From assembly GCF_000238775.2 (NCBI RefSeq), contig NZ_AFEJ02000002.1, positions 1,597,501 through 1,661,500 on the forward strand: 64,000 nucleotides of DNA, read 5' to 3'. The notes beneath the pieces are model-generated. The model saw nothing but the letters and a program-made list of their open reading frames with translations. It ran no database searches and was not told the DNA's origin. A program made the position numbers and the translations under genes. This DNA is from Acaryochloris sp. CCMEE 5410 (lineage in GTDB: Bacteria; Cyanobacteriota; Cyanobacteriia; Thermosynechococcales; Thermosynechococcaceae). Of this stretch, positions 26,878 to 36,610 are shown one piece after another. Positions within the stretch are counted from its first letter, which is position 1, and each line of letters opens with the position of its first letter.

Positions 26878-29800
26878 ATGACTTCTAATGCAGCATTTCA
26901 GGTAGCTAAGCAACGGATTGCAGAGGCAAAGAGGATAGCAGCACCTACCCTTGATCTTTGTAGTTTAAAACTAACAGAAGTCCCCAAAGAAATTGGGCAA
27001 CTTACCAATCTGATAGCACTTTCCTTATCCGGCAACCAACTAACAGAAGTCCCCAAAGAAATTGGGAAACTTACCAATCTGATAGCACTTTCCTTATCCG
27101 GCAACCAACTAACAGAAGTCCCCAAAGAAATTGGGAAACTTGCCAATTTAACCCAACTTCGTCTCCACCAAAATCGACTAACGGAAGTTCCTGAAGAAAT
27201 TGGGCAACTTGCTAGCTTGACAGAGCTTAGCCTCTTTCAAAATCAACTAACAGAAGTTCCTAAAGAAATAGGACAACTCATCAACCTGACGGAACTTTAC
27301 CTCTCCCAAAATCAGCTGATGAAGATACCCAAAGACCTTGAACGACTCATCAGTCTAACAAAACTTTACCTCTCCCAAAATCAACTAACAGAAGCCCCGA
27401 AAGAACTTGGGAAACTCATCAATCTAATGGAGCTTTACCTCTCCCAGAATCAACTAACAGAAGTACCCAAGGAATTCGGACAACTCACCAGCCTAATAAA
27501 GCTGAACCTCTCCCAAAATAGACTGACAGGGGTTCCACAAGAACTTGGAGAACTCAAAAGCCTGACGGAACTCCATCTCTCCCAAAACAAACTCATGGAG
27601 GTACCAAAAGAACTTGGAAAACTTACCAACTTAACCTGGCTTCACATCGACCAAAATCAACTAACAGAGATTCCTGAAGAAATCGGACAACTTACCAAGC
27701 TAACAGAACTTTCCCTCTCCCATAATCAATTAAAAGAAGTACCTAAAGAACTCGGACAACTTGCTAGGCTTACTCGTTTTTCCCTCAGCCAAAATCAACT
27801 AATAGAGATACCAAAAGAAATCGGGAAAATCGCCAAATTAATCTGGCTTCGCATCGACCAAAATCAGCTAACAGAGGTTCCCAGAGAACTTAGTCAACTC
27901 GTCAATTTAACTCGACTCCACCTCCACCAAAATCAACTAACGAAAATTCCTAAAGAGCTTGGGAAAGTTACCAAGCTAACAGAACTTTCTCTCTCCCAGA
28001 ACCAACTAATAGAAGTACCTAAAGAACTTGGGCAACTCATCAATCTAGTGGAGCTTCGCCTCAACCAAAATCAATTGACTAAGGTTCCCAAAGAACTTGG
28101 AAAACTCACCAATCTGACTCGACTCCACCTCTCCTATAATAAGCTGATAGAAGTCCCCAAAGAACTTGGAAAACTCGCTAGCCTGAGGGAGCTTGACCTC
28201 GACCAAAATCAATTGACTAAGGTTCCCAAAGAACTTGGAAAACTTGCCAAGCTGGTGATACTTGACCTCAGCAATAACTCACTCAACCCTGAGCTGTCAG
28301 CAGCGTATGAGCAAGGACTAGAAACCTTTTTTGCCTATTTACAGGCGCAGGATGAGAACCAAATTATCTTGAATGAAGCCAAGCTCATCTTGATTGGTGA
28401 AGGGGAAGTCGGTAAGACTAGCTTATTGGGCGCACTTCGGGGTGATCCGTGGGTCGAAAATCGAGAAACGACGCATGGTGTCGAAGTCGATATCAAGTCC
28501 CTAGCTGTTCAAGATACTAATAGCGGCACCGACATCACCTTTAATGGCTGGGATTTTGGGGGCCAAAATATCTATCGCCATACCCACCAACTTTTCTTTA
28601 CTGCCCCAGCAATTTATCTTGCCGTTTGGAATCCTCGCCGCGGCCCAGAGCAATGCCGGGTCGATGAGTGGATCAAAATGGTCAAACATCGTGCCTATGA
28701 TGATGCTCGGCCTGATGTAAAGCCCTATATTTTTGTTGTAGCAACCCATGGTGGCCCCAACGAGCGGCTTGATCATATAGACGAACAAGCCCTCCGAGAT
28801 GAATTTGGGGATTTAACTGTCAGATTTCACCATGTGGATAGCAAAACTAAGTTTCAGCTTGATGACCTTAAACAGTCCATTACCAAGACTGCTGCCCAAA
28901 TCCCGCAAATTGGACGGGCTGTACCTGCGAGTTGGCAGCAAGTGCTAGAGGCGATTCGTGAGCGCAGCCAAACCGAACCCTGGATTACTTACGAACAGTT
29001 TCAAATTCTCTGCACCGAACAGCAGGTGGATTTAGCCTTAGCCAAAACCTACGCAGCCATCCTCAACGAATTAGGGCATCTGATTCACTACAACACAGAT
29101 CCGACCCTCAAAGATACCGTTATCCTCAAGCCCGAATGGCTAAGTAAAGCCATCAGCTTTGTTTTAGAAGATCCTCAAGTCAAAGCTCAGAATGGCCTGG
29201 TCCGCCATAGCCGTCTCAGCCATTTATGGAATGACCCAGCTAGAGGCGATGATCGCTATCCTCTCGAACTGCATCCCGTCTTTTGCAAGCTGATGGAACG
29301 ATTTGATCTGTCCTATCAAGTCGAACTGCCCGATGTCGATGCCCAAACCACCAGCTTAATTGCCCAACTGGTCCCCAGCAAACGACCTGAGAACTGGGAA
29401 CAAGCTTGGATACTACAACCCGGTGATACAGAACGAACCCAAGTCTGTCGTCTGCTCGATAAAGAAACGGGACGCACCGTAGAAGCTGAAGGATTAATGT
29501 ATCGGCTAATTGTCCGCTTACATCGCTATTCCCTGGGCCGTCAAAATTACTACGATAGCCGTCACTGGAAAAATGGCCTGATTCTAGACGATGGTTTTAA
29601 CGGTCGCGCCTTTATTGAAGAAATTGGAGGTGACCTCTATGTCACCGTCCGCGCCGCCTACCCCACAGGCTTCCTCGGGCATCTCTGTGCCGAAATTATA
29701 TGGCTCGTCAAATCCTTCTGGAAAGGCATTGACCCTCGCCTCTATATTCCCTGCCCTACCGAAAACTGTAAAGGCTTGCTAGAGCGGGAGGAAATCCTAG

Positions 29801-30585
29801 AGTTCAAGAACCAGGGCATGCCCAAGGTGCGCTGTGCCGTCTGCAAAACCTTCCACCCCATTGATGGTTTAATGGCCACCACTGTTGCCAAACCGGAATG
29901 GCAAGACGCTGTATCGGAACTAAAGCAAGGACAGCAACAGATCCTCACCGCCTTCAATACCAACTTTGATGCCCTTAGCGTTCAGCTCAAGATCCTAATG
30001 AGCCAAGCTGACGAGCAATTCCAAGCCCTCCTCACCACTCTGACTGATCCAGCTAAAGACGGTCCTCGCCTCTTTAGCTTTGAACCCGTCGATCCAGGCT
30101 TTTGGGATAAACCCAACTGGATAGCGCAAAAATTCCGGCTCACCCTCTGGTGCGAACATAGTCGGTTGCCCTTACCAGTAATCAGTGGTGAAGCCAAGAC
30201 AGGTGTTTACGAACTAGAAATCACTCACGATTGGCTGAAACGAGCCTCTCCCTTTCTCCGAATTCTGTCGGTTACCCTCAAACTAGCCTTACCCATCGCC
30301 ATTCCCGGCACCAAGCTTGCCACCGATGACGACGAGTACAAGGCCATCACCGAACAGCTAGAATTTGGCATCAAATCATCCACCTCGTTAATTTCAGGCA
30401 GCGAAAAAGTGGGCGATTGGTTAGTGGCAGGGGACGCCACCGAATTAAACCAGGCCAGTACAGCAACCCAAAACGTAATTCGTGCCCAAGGCTCAGTTCT
30501 ACGAGAGCTTCATGCATTACTCAGGGAGAAAGATCCAGCCAGTAGCTTTGGTGGCCTCGAACGAGTCCAAAATAGGGTTTGCTGA
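26878..30585 (+). CDS. ROCO protein (LRR-Roc-COR), 3' end truncated by insertion sequence
   Basis: A 1235-residue predicted signalling GTPase. Residues 32-468 are leucine-rich repeats, then a Roc GTPase domain begins near 499 with P-loop GEGEVGKTS and G3-type WDFGGQ. A COR domain follows at about 680-900. A CxxxxC...CxxC cysteine cluster lies near residues 959-990 (CPTENCKGLL, RCAVCKTF), then a C-terminal helical/beta module. Bacterial Roco proteins are GTPases that cycle between monomer and dimer, and the LRRs bind unknown partners. The last three codons (RVC) and the stop come from the terminal repeat of the insertion sequence beginning at 30575. The native tail KRREFLWVHPNYVSEY is found intact after the element. 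The protein is otherwise complete and may still fold. Confidence 0.93.
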   Translation: MTSNAAFQVAKQRIAEAKRIAAPTLDLCSLKLTEVPKEIGQLTNLIALSLSGNQLTEVPKEIGKLTNLIALSLSGNQLTEVPKEIGKLANLTQLRLHQNRLTEVPEEIGQLASLTELSLFQNQLTEVPKEIGQLINLTELYLSQNQLMKIPKDLERLISLTKLYLSQNQLTEAPKELGKLINLMELYLSQNQLTEVPKEFGQLTSLIKLNLSQNRLTGVPQELGELKSLTELHLSQNKLMEVPKELGKLTNLTWLHIDQNQLTEIPEEIGQLTKLTELSLSHNQLKEVPKELGQLARLTRFSLSQNQLIEIPKEIGKIAKLIWLRIDQNQLTEVPRELSQLVNLTRLHLHQNQLTKIPKELGKVTKLTELSLSQNQLIEVPKELGQLINLVELRLNQNQLTKVPKELGKLTNLTRLHLSYNKLIEVPKELGKLASLRELDLDQNQLTKVPKELGKLAKLVILDLSNNSLNPELSAAYEQGLETFFAYLQAQDENQIILNEAKLILIGEGEVGKTSLLGALRGDPWVENRETTHGVEVDIKSLAVQDTNSGTDITFNGWDFGGQNIYRHTHQLFFTAPAIYLAVWNPRRGPEQCRVDEWIKMVKHRAYDDARPDVKPYIFVVATHGGPNERLDHIDEQALRDEFGDLTVRFHHVDSKTKFQLDDLKQSITKTAAQIPQIGRAVPASWQQVLEAIRERSQTEPWITYEQFQILCTEQQVDLALAKTYAAILNELGHLIHYNTDPTLKDTVILKPEWLSKAISFVLEDPQVKAQNGLVRHSRLSHLWNDPARGDDRYPLELHPVFCKLMERFDLSYQVELPDVDAQTTSLIAQLVPSKRPENWEQAWILQPGDTERTQVCRLLDKETGRTVEAEGLMYRLIVRLHRYSLGRQNYYDSRHWKNGLILDDGFNGRAFIEEIGGDLYVTVRAAYPTGFLGHLCAEIIWLVKSFWKGIDPRLYIPCPTENCKGLLEREEILEFKNQGMPKVRCAVCKTFHPIDGLMATTVAKPEWQDAVSELKQGQQQILTAFNTNFDALSVQLKILMSQADEQFQALLTTLTDPAKDGPRLFSFEPVDPGFWDKPNWIAQKFRLTLWCEHSRLPLPVISGEAKTGVYELEITHDWLKRASPFLRILSVTLKLALPIAIPGTKLATDDDEYKAITEQLEFGIKSSTSLISGSEKVGDWLVAGDATELNQASTATQNVIRAQGSVLRELHALLREKDPASSFGGLERVQNRVC
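26971..28281 (+). repeat. 19 tandem 69-bp units encoding leucine-rich repeats
   Basis: The 1311 bases equal exactly 19 x 69, so every repeat encodes 23 residues with no insertion or deletion (consensus LTEVPKELGKLTNLTxLxLS, then xNQ). Units 1 and 2 (26971-27039 and 27040-27108) are nearly identical in DNA, and the start of unit 3 keeps the same sequence. This indicates a recent in-register duplication by slippage or recombination. Confidence 0.92.
30569..30574. repeat. target-site duplication, left copy (AAAATA)
   Basis: AAAATA here and again at 32268-32273 flanks the insertion sequence. Removing the element together with one copy restores the reading frame GTC CAA AAT AAA CGC, which continues into the native ROCO tail. 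The match extends two further bases (CC) on the outer/left side, but those bases also belong to the right terminal repeat. Confidence 0.85.
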
Positions 30586-32267
30586 AAAAGTAAATTGAGC
30601 TAATTCCTGGCATCAAATCGTACAATCAACCCAGTTGTGACGGCCAGGGCCATATTCCTTCACTGGCCCTAGAAAAGCCCCAAGGCAGCCCTGGCAGCTC
30701 CATAACGCTTTCCAACACCAGCAATCCCACCCAAAAATGAATGATAAAAGGTGGCGGAGCCACCGCTCTAGATTCATCACCAAGAACGTGATAGCAATCG
30801 CACTAGCAGCCGTATCCGCTAACTTCGCCATCACTCGATTCAAGCCAAATCTTCGCTTGGCCTGCCCAAACTTGCCCTCAATTTGGACTCTCACCTTTTC
30901 GTCCTCCCGTGCTTGTTGCTTGAGTTGGCCCTGCACCTGGGGTCTTGTTGAGGTCTTCCTAACGGTGGTCCACTCAATCGGATACCTCGAGCTTTACACC
31001 ATCGTCGATTAGCTCGGGTTCGATAGATTTGGTCGGCATGGACTGAGAGAGGATAATGGCCAAAGCGACGATGAAAAGCTTCCACTTGATATTGAAGATG
31101 CTGGGATTCATTGAACGCATCCCAGCTTAAACGTTCCAGAAACACACATCCGTTGACACAACTGAGGGATAGCTTGGCCCCAAACTCAACAGGTACTCCA
31201 GCTTTGCCTCGGACCATCGGTCGGACATGAGGCTGAGTGAGGCTGACAATACGGTCATCTACTCGACGCACGTGCTGTTGATACATCCACTCTTGCTGTC
31301 GAAAGACTTCATGAATCACCAGCAACAGACGGTACTGTCGCCGGGACAGTCGGGACAGAGACGCTCCTAAAGCTATCAATCCATCAATGTGGGCTAGATT
31401 CCGACGCACATAGCCCAACTGCTGACGAATCCCTTTACGAATCAGCTTGCGACTCGGTTGACGTTTCTTGGCAATGGCCAGATAAGCTTTGCGGGCCTTT
31501 TGGCGGTAGGTGCGAGGTTTGCCCTTGAGAGACAGCATGACTTGAGCATATAAAGCATCAAGGATGGCTTCACTCGCTTTGCGGGCATCATTGAGCAGAT
31601 CTAAGTCTGTCGGATAGCGAATATCGGCTGGCGCACAGGTCGCGTCTATCAACAATTGGCCCTGGTTGGGAGGGGCAGGAGGCTCATCTTCGTCATCTTC
31701 AGGAGAAGGAGATGACTCAGGGGACATCACAACAGGAGAACCCTCAGATGCGAGCACTGATTCCACGACTGCGTCGTTGACTTGAGTCAGCAGCTCTAGA
31801 TTCAACCGTTGGCGAAAGTGAACCAGCATGGAGGCATCAAACGGAGCACTCTCTCGATATTCACTAAACCCAGAAAGTACTGCAAGTAGGGGTTCTCTCG
31901 AATCTGTTCTACGGTCTCTGCGTCGGATACACCCAATTTCTCTTTGATGATTAAGGTCCCTAAGGCCACACGAAAGGGTTTGGCAGGTGCCCCATGGTCT
32001 GACTGAATTGGTCTGCATATTCTGATTCAAAGCTTTCCCAGGGAATCAGCTCGGCGAGTTTGACCCAGCGATTCTCTTCTGATAGTTTGCCTCCGAAGGG
32101 CAAGTAGAAGTTCTTAAAGGACAGTTGACCGGGGGATGGGCGACGATACATTGGGGTGCATGTGCAAAGGTTTTGAGTATTTTGAACGATTTTCCTTGCA
32201 CTTCTCAAGGGCGCTCAACACTTGGATACACTGCAAATATTCAACCTTAGACTTTCGAAGCAAGCCC
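30575..32267 (-). mobile_element. insertion sequence, 1693 bp, IS5/IS1182-like, decayed, inserted in the ROCO gene
   Basis: The ends are imperfect 17-bp inverted repeats: GGGTTTGCTGAAAAAGT at 30575-30591, and GGGCTTGCTTCGAAAGT as the complement of 32251-32267, with 13 of 17 positions identical. A 6-bp direct repeat AAAATA borders both ends. The single transposase frame reads leftwards and is broken by several frameshifts, so this copy is not autonomous. The boundaries are unusually secure because the host gene reads across them. Confidence 0.88.
30613..32151 (-). pseudogene. DDE transposase remnant with at least three frameshifts
   Basis: The fragments align to one transposase in order. Frame 1 begins MYRRPSPGQLSFKNFYLPFG. 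After a shift near 31990 the sequence continues as APAKPFRVALGTLIIKEKLG and RENPYLQYFLG. After a second shift near 31865 comes SEYRESAPFDASMLVHFRQR through IRLSGPPLGRPQQDP. After a third near 30940 comes QQAREDEKVRVQIEGKFGQA to ITFLVMNLERWLR. The conserved N-terminal domain and the IEGKFGQ(A/G)KRRFGLNR region fit IS5/IS1182-type DDE enzymes. The exact family name is uncertain. Confidence 0.87.
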
Positions 32268-32323
32268 AAAATAAACGCAGAGAATTCCTATGGGTACATC
32301 CCAATTACGTCAGTGAATATTAG
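32268..32323 (+). pseudogene. detached 3' end of the ROCO gene
   Basis: Directly after the insertion sequence the frame reads N-KRREFLWVHPNYVSEY-stop (TAG at 32321-32323), beginning inside the right target-site copy AAAATA. Joined to the interrupted gene at VQN it gives a tail of the form seen at the end of related cyanobacterial ROCO proteins. No start codon or ribosome site serves this fragment, so it is not expressed on its own. Confidence 0.85.
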
Positions 32324-32368
32324 TACCTCTGAATCTCAATTCGGCACAAACAACTCATTAGGTTCTCT

Positions 32369-32938
32369 TTACGGATCATTGGCATATCCCTCTGGAATAC
32401 TTACCAATTGTCGAACCTCTATTGGCTTACCTGGAAAAGCAACAGGACACACGATTCCGTCACTCACGACATTCTGAGTCGAATAATCACCATCCCATAA
32501 GTCTCTAAACATTGTCATTTCCCTTCCAGCCACATCAATGACCCAATACTCCGCAATACCTGCTTCCGCATAGAGCTTTCGTTTAGTGTTCAAATCGTAA
32601 GCCAGAGTAGAATCTGCAACCTCCACTAACCAATAAATATCTTCTGGATAGGGATGATGCTGTAGATAACGAGTATCCGGTCGACGCACAATCGCAATAT
32701 CTGGCTCAGGTTCAGACTTAGCCAGGGTAATAGGATGGCCCTCAAAAACGACTGCTTGCTTTTGAAGTATTTGTCTCAGGTAACCAGCATCGCGATCAGT
32801 AAAAAATCGATGAAGCTCCCGCTCTGGCGTGATATCCCAAATTTCTCCATTGATCAGTTCACAGCGCCGATGGTCAAGAATACCCAACTTTCGCATGCGC
32901 TGATAGTCTGCAACTGACCATTGGGTGGGTGTCCGCAC
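32369..32938 (-). CDS. Uma2 family (DUF820) predicted nuclease
   Basis: A PD-(D/E)xK-fold protein of the Uma2 family, which is greatly expanded in cyanobacteria. Family features are SVADYQRMRKLGILDHRRCE, LINGEIWDITPE, the metal-site region PEPDIAIVRRPD, and the EVADST..YDLNTKRKLYAEAG core with IAEYWVIDVAGRE. The frame is open to an ATG at 33034, but the extra 32 residues are not family-like. I prefer the GTG at 32938, which has a GGAG-type site just upstream (VRTPTQWSVADYQ). The role of the family is unclear. It lies next to the mobile-element scar. Confidence 0.82.
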   Translation of the reverse strand: MRTPTQWSVADYQRMRKLGILDHRRCELINGEIWDITPERELHRFFTDRDAGYLRQILQKQAVVFEGHPITLAKSEPEPDIAIVRRPDTRYLQHHPYPEDIYWLVEVADSTLAYDLNTKRKLYAEAGIAEYWVIDVAGREMTMFRDLWDGDYSTQNVVSDGIVCPVAFPGKPIEVRQLVSIPEGYANDP

Positions 32939-33050
32939 AACTGAACTCTCCCTTACAGGCCGAAGGTGTATCCATATCCTAACTTCACCTGACAGCCGAC
33001 TCAGAGATCTATCAACATACGAGATAGTGAACAACCCCAGCCATTTTTAT

Positions 33051-33608
33051 TCACTCTGCAAGATATTGATGCAGCAACTCATTACGATTTTTCTGCCGGG
33101 CAGGTTCCAAGCAAGGAACGATCTGCCATTGAGTATCTAAACGTTCTAGCGATGCCACCAATAGCATCGTCACACCCTGCCATTGAGCATTAGACAAAGA
33201 ACACTGCAACAACACCTCTTGGTTGGCATCATTCAAAATTCGCCAAAACGCATTTTCAGTCTGACTAAAATCTTGCTTCTGGGTTTCCCCACAATCAATC
33301 GAAACCACAAACAACAGCTTGGCGATATCTGTTGGTAACATCAGCAGATAAACTAACAACTCCTCATCATCCCCTTCCCCCTCACCCGTCAAGTTGTCAG
33401 CGAGCAACTTAATCGCGCCAGACGGATGGCGAGGACGCCCCGCGTAAATCATGCCCTCATTTCCATCCATTAACGTTCCATCCACTCCCAGGGCCAAAAC
33501 CGTCAGATCCAAATCCAGTGATGATTCTTCCTGGGCATCCCAACCCAAACCACAACGGAGTTGAGAAATATGAGGTGGTAAAGCTCGCGGGCCAGAAGCG
33601 GGAGTCAT
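33051..33608 (-). CDS. TerD family stress protein
   Basis: A 185-residue protein with the TerD/TerZ pattern: RCGLGWDAQEESSLDLDLTV and the acidic metal-binding segment after it, ADNLTGEGEGDDEELLVYLL and a C-terminal region with FWRILND. TerD-type proteins bind Ca2+ through acidic residues and occur in tellurite/stress operons. Here it stands alone, with no terB/terC neighbours. The Uma2 gene follows on the same strand. A general stress role is likely, but tellurite resistance cannot be inferred from one gene. Confidence 0.78.
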   Translation of the reverse strand: MTPASGPRALPPHISQLRCGLGWDAQEESSLDLDLTVLALGVDGTLMDGNEGMIYAGRPRHPSGAIKLLADNLTGEGEGDDEELLVYLLMLPTDIAKLLFVVSIDCGETQKQDFSQTENAFWRILNDANQEVLLQCSLSNAQWQGVTMLLVASLERLDTQWQIVPCLEPARQKNRNELLHQYLAE

Positions 33609-33751
33609 GCCATAGTGTTGCGTTAACGTATCCTACACAATATCAAGATCAGGGCTCGTCCATGCTCAACCTTTAATAGACCGACATGCAGCATGAAAAA
33701 GCCCCCCAGCAAACCAGCAGACTCAATTCTTTACGGTTAATGTCCTTGCCC

Positions 33752-34687
33752 CTAAGACAGCAACTGAATGCCACTACTACAAAATTTAGTCACCAAAATT
33801 TCTAAATCTGGATCTGGGAGTGCCGTTTGTAGCTGGGTCGCCATCAACTCGGCTTTTGAGCGCGAATCCACTAACCCAAACACCGTTGGTCCTGACCCCG
33901 ACATCATCGTTCCCAAGGCTCCAAAAGATTGGAATAAGTCGCGAATTTCCTGCACCTGAGGATGTTCAGGCAAGACCACTTTCTCCAAATCGTTATATAG
34001 ATATTGAGGCACTTTTTGGGAGTCGCGATGGGAAATTGCGGCTAACAGTTCCACCGAATGTCCTTCACGTCGCCGCTTTTCTAACGCTTCTGGATCACGA
34101 GCATAGGACTCACTAAATTGTTGCCGATAGGTCTTATAGGCCCAAGGCGTGGCAACGGACAAACTGCGATACTTGGCCAACACTGCATAGAGCTGATCCA
34201 AGTCAGGAAGGGGCGTCAATTCTTCCCCTCGCCCTAAAGCCAAGGCCGTTCCCCCCGACACACAAAAAGGAATATCAGACCCCAACTTGGCCGCATAGGT
34301 ATGGAGTTCAGCTTGGGTTAATCCCAACCCCCACATCAGATCCAAGCCCACCAACACCGCTGCTGCATCTGCAGAACCTCCCGCCAGACCCGCACCAATG
34401 GGAATTTTTTTATCAATCGTAATGGCAACACCGCCTTTGCCGGGGAACTGCTCCTGCATCAGCCGCGCAGCCCGATGGGCCAAGTTCGACTCGTCGCAAG
34501 GCACTTGAGGGTGATTACAAAACAGCTGAATCCGGTCACCACTGAGAGGCTGTAACTCCACGATATCCGCCAGGTTAACGCTCTGCATCACCATCACCAA
34601 TTCATGGAACCCATCCGGTCGATCGCCAATAATTTCCAACAATAGATTGATCTTGGCGGGAGCCTTCAGCGTATAAGCATGCATCAT
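33752..34687 (-). CDS. ispE: 4-diphosphocytidyl-2-C-methyl-D-erythritol kinase
   Basis: A GHMP kinase of the MEP isoprenoid pathway that phosphorylates CDP-methylerythritol. It starts with LKAPAKINLLLEIIGDRPDG. The ATP loop is KKIPIGAGLAGGSADAAAVL, and the C-terminal motif is GTMMSGSGPTVFGLV. Length is 311 residues. It follows rsmA by 45 bases on the same strand, and the rsmA-ispE order is common in bacteria. Two Met codons open the frame and either could be used. Confidence 0.96.
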   Translation of the reverse strand: MMHAYTLKAPAKINLLLEIIGDRPDGFHELVMVMQSVNLADIVELQPLSGDRIQLFCNHPQVPCDESNLAHRAARLMQEQFPGKGGVAITIDKKIPIGAGLAGGSADAAAVLVGLDLMWGLGLTQAELHTYAAKLGSDIPFCVSGGTALALGRGEELTPLPDLDQLYAVLAKYRSLSVATPWAYKTYRQQFSESYARDPEALEKRRREGHSVELLAAISHRDSQKVPQYLYNDLEKVVLPEHPQVQEIRDLFQSFGALGTMMSGSGPTVFGLVDSRSKAELMATQLQTALPDPDLEILVTKFCSSGIQLLS

Positions 34688-34732
34688 AAGTTAGAGGCCG
34701 GATGAACCAGTGCAATCAACACTCTACCTCGT

Positions 34733-35542
34733 CTATACCTGGCTTGGATGCACAGAATCACTTAAGGCAATCCACTGGGCCACACTCAGGTCTTCTGCAC
34801 GAGCCTGGAGACTGATATTGAGGGTATTCAAACACTCTGATAACTGGTCTCGATCCACGAGTGACTTGAGGTTATTGCGCAACATCTTGCGGCGACTGCT
34901 AAATCCTACTTTTAGTAAGGTTGAAAGCCATTGCGGATTTTGGGCAGGTTGGGGATAGAGACGAGGGGTCAGTCGCACCACCGCCGACTCTACTTTAGGG
35001 GCAGGCTTAAAGGCAGAGGCGGGGACTGGACAAATCAATTCGCAGTCTGCGAGATATTGCGATCGCACCGACAATCCATTAAAGATCTTTGAACCCGGCT
35101 CAGCCACCAATCGATCCGCTACCTCTTTTTGGATCAGCAAGACCACCGTTTCATAAACAGGTTGAGCAGGGGCATCAATACGGCCCAGCAGCTTACTCAG
35201 AATCGGACTCGTAATGTTATAGGGAATATTGGCAACGACTTTATTCGGGAGCGGCTCTGCTAGTTCTGCCGCCACATCCAAGTTGAGAAAGTCAAGTTCT
35301 AGTAATGTGAAATTTTCCTGGTCATTAAAGGTGTGACGCAAGGATTTACATAGGTCTCGATCTAGCTCAACGGAAACCACGGACTGAGCTTGGGCCAGCA
35401 GTTCTCGGGTCAAGACCCCTCTGCCCGGACCGATTTCAAGAATGCGATCGCATCCTTGTATCTTGGCTGCAGCAATAATCTGCCGGAGCACAGCCTGGCT
35501 TTTTAGCCAATGCTGAGCAAAACGTTTACGGGGCCTGGGCAT
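34733..35542 (-). CDS. rsmA: 16S rRNA dimethyladenosine transferase
   Basis: KsgA/RsmA dimethylates two adjacent adenosines near the 3' end of 16S rRNA. The start PRPRKRFAQHWLKSQAVLRQ is typical. Motif I is ILEIGPGRGVLTRELL, and the catalytic motif is VVANIPYNITSPIL. At 269 residues it has the usual length. It is followed by ispE. Upstream lies a long AT-rich intergenic region. Confidence 0.96.
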   Translation of the reverse strand: MPRPRKRFAQHWLKSQAVLRQIIAAAKIQGCDRILEIGPGRGVLTRELLAQAQSVVSVELDRDLCKSLRHTFNDQENFTLLELDFLNLDVAAELAEPLPNKVVANIPYNITSPILSKLLGRIDAPAQPVYETVVLLIQKEVADRLVAEPGSKIFNGLSVRSQYLADCELICPVPASAFKPAPKVESAVVRLTPRLYPQPAQNPQWLSTLLKVGFSSRRKMLRNNLKSLVDRDQLSECLNTLNISLQARAEDLSVAQWIALSDSVHPSQV

Positions 35543-36269
35543 TGTAGATTTACCGAAATACCATCAATATTAGCCTGAGATCCAAGCTTTAGCTCCGTAC
35601 ATTCTTAAGCTTTTCATAATAATCGTCCCAAACCACCAAGGCATCCACTAACAAACACATTATTATTTAGGAAAAATGTATTTAACGATACATTCTTGTG
35701 ATTCGGATCACTTATCCAGGTGATGCGAGTCCGTACTGTACTGACAAGTAGGTGATAGATTCTGTGTTTCTCCAACTCAACTGATTGAACCAAGGGTTGA
35801 GTCAAAAAGTATGTTGTTGTGTCCGTCTTTGACGAGAATGAGCACAACAACCGTATGGTATTGGTATACATCCTTTTTTAGCAATAAAAATGACAACTTT
35901 TCCCACTCACCTGAGAAACCGGACCTCGAACACCACATTATTTTTCATAAGGAATAACTGATATCACCACAGTTTTAAAATAATTGACTCTCGACTGCAT
36001 AGACTGTATTCAACGTAGATATCAAACGAACAAAGAATACAGAAGTCAGAATAATTGTTTTCCTTATCAGCAAGCAGAAGAGTTTCTGTCTTGCCAAAAA
36101 GGTGCTGGATTTTTTTAAGATCTAAAAGACTCATTATCAGATCTTGCGAAAAATTGGCAACCAACCTATACCACTTAAGAATATTTCCAGTATCTAGATA
36201 GCTTTCTCCAATAGTCCTTGTGTTATGGAATCAAACCTAGATTCTGGGCATATATTTGCACCAATTTAC

Positions 36270-36345
36270 TTAAAGGCCAGCACTGTAAGACGGAGACTCT
36301 GAACGGAGACAGCTCTGTCCTAACTGCCCAGTGAGTCAGGAGTTA
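36270..36345 (+). ncRNA. possible small RNA with twin ACGGAGAC motifs
   Basis: A GC-rich island in AT-rich DNA carries two ACGGAGAC copies (36290-36297 and 36303-36310). The second lies in a short stem GGAGACAG/CTGTCC (36305-36320). Twin purine-rich loop motifs are a feature of the cyanobacterial Yfr2 RNA family, but the exact Yfr2 motif is not confirmed here. Strand and ends are uncertain. Confidence 0.2.
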
Positions 36346-36610
36346 AAGCTGAGCTATCATAAGCTATTCACTGCATTTTAATCCTCATAGCTTTGTCAAT
36401 GCATCAACAGCAATGAAAAAAAATCAGATATAAAGAAAATATTTAGAAGAAAAATAATAACGCATCTAGATGTGTATCATCAATTTAGATACGCATACTG
36501 TAGGAATAAAATATATCTCCTATATACACTTCTAAAAACTAAAAAACTAAATATCCATAGATAGTGCAGTTGCAATAATCCACTATCTACACAATTCAAA
36601 CCTGAATATA

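Noticed and set aside
26971-28281. Regular 69-bp repeats suggestive of a CRISPR or satellite array
   Set aside because: The units are one continuous open frame encoding leucine-rich repeats, with no constant repeat/variable spacer structure.
30891-32030. An intact 379-residue transposase gene
   Set aside because: Its ends are out-of-frame translation. The conserved N- and C-terminal transposase blocks continue in other frames on both sides, so the gene is broken.
33051-33608. A tellurite resistance operon
   Set aside because: Only one TerD-family gene is present; no terB, terC or terF-type neighbours are seen.
35614-36164. Two minus-strand frames of 85 and 66 codons in the AT-rich region
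   Set aside because: No ribosome site, no recognisable family and composition expected from random AT-rich DNA.
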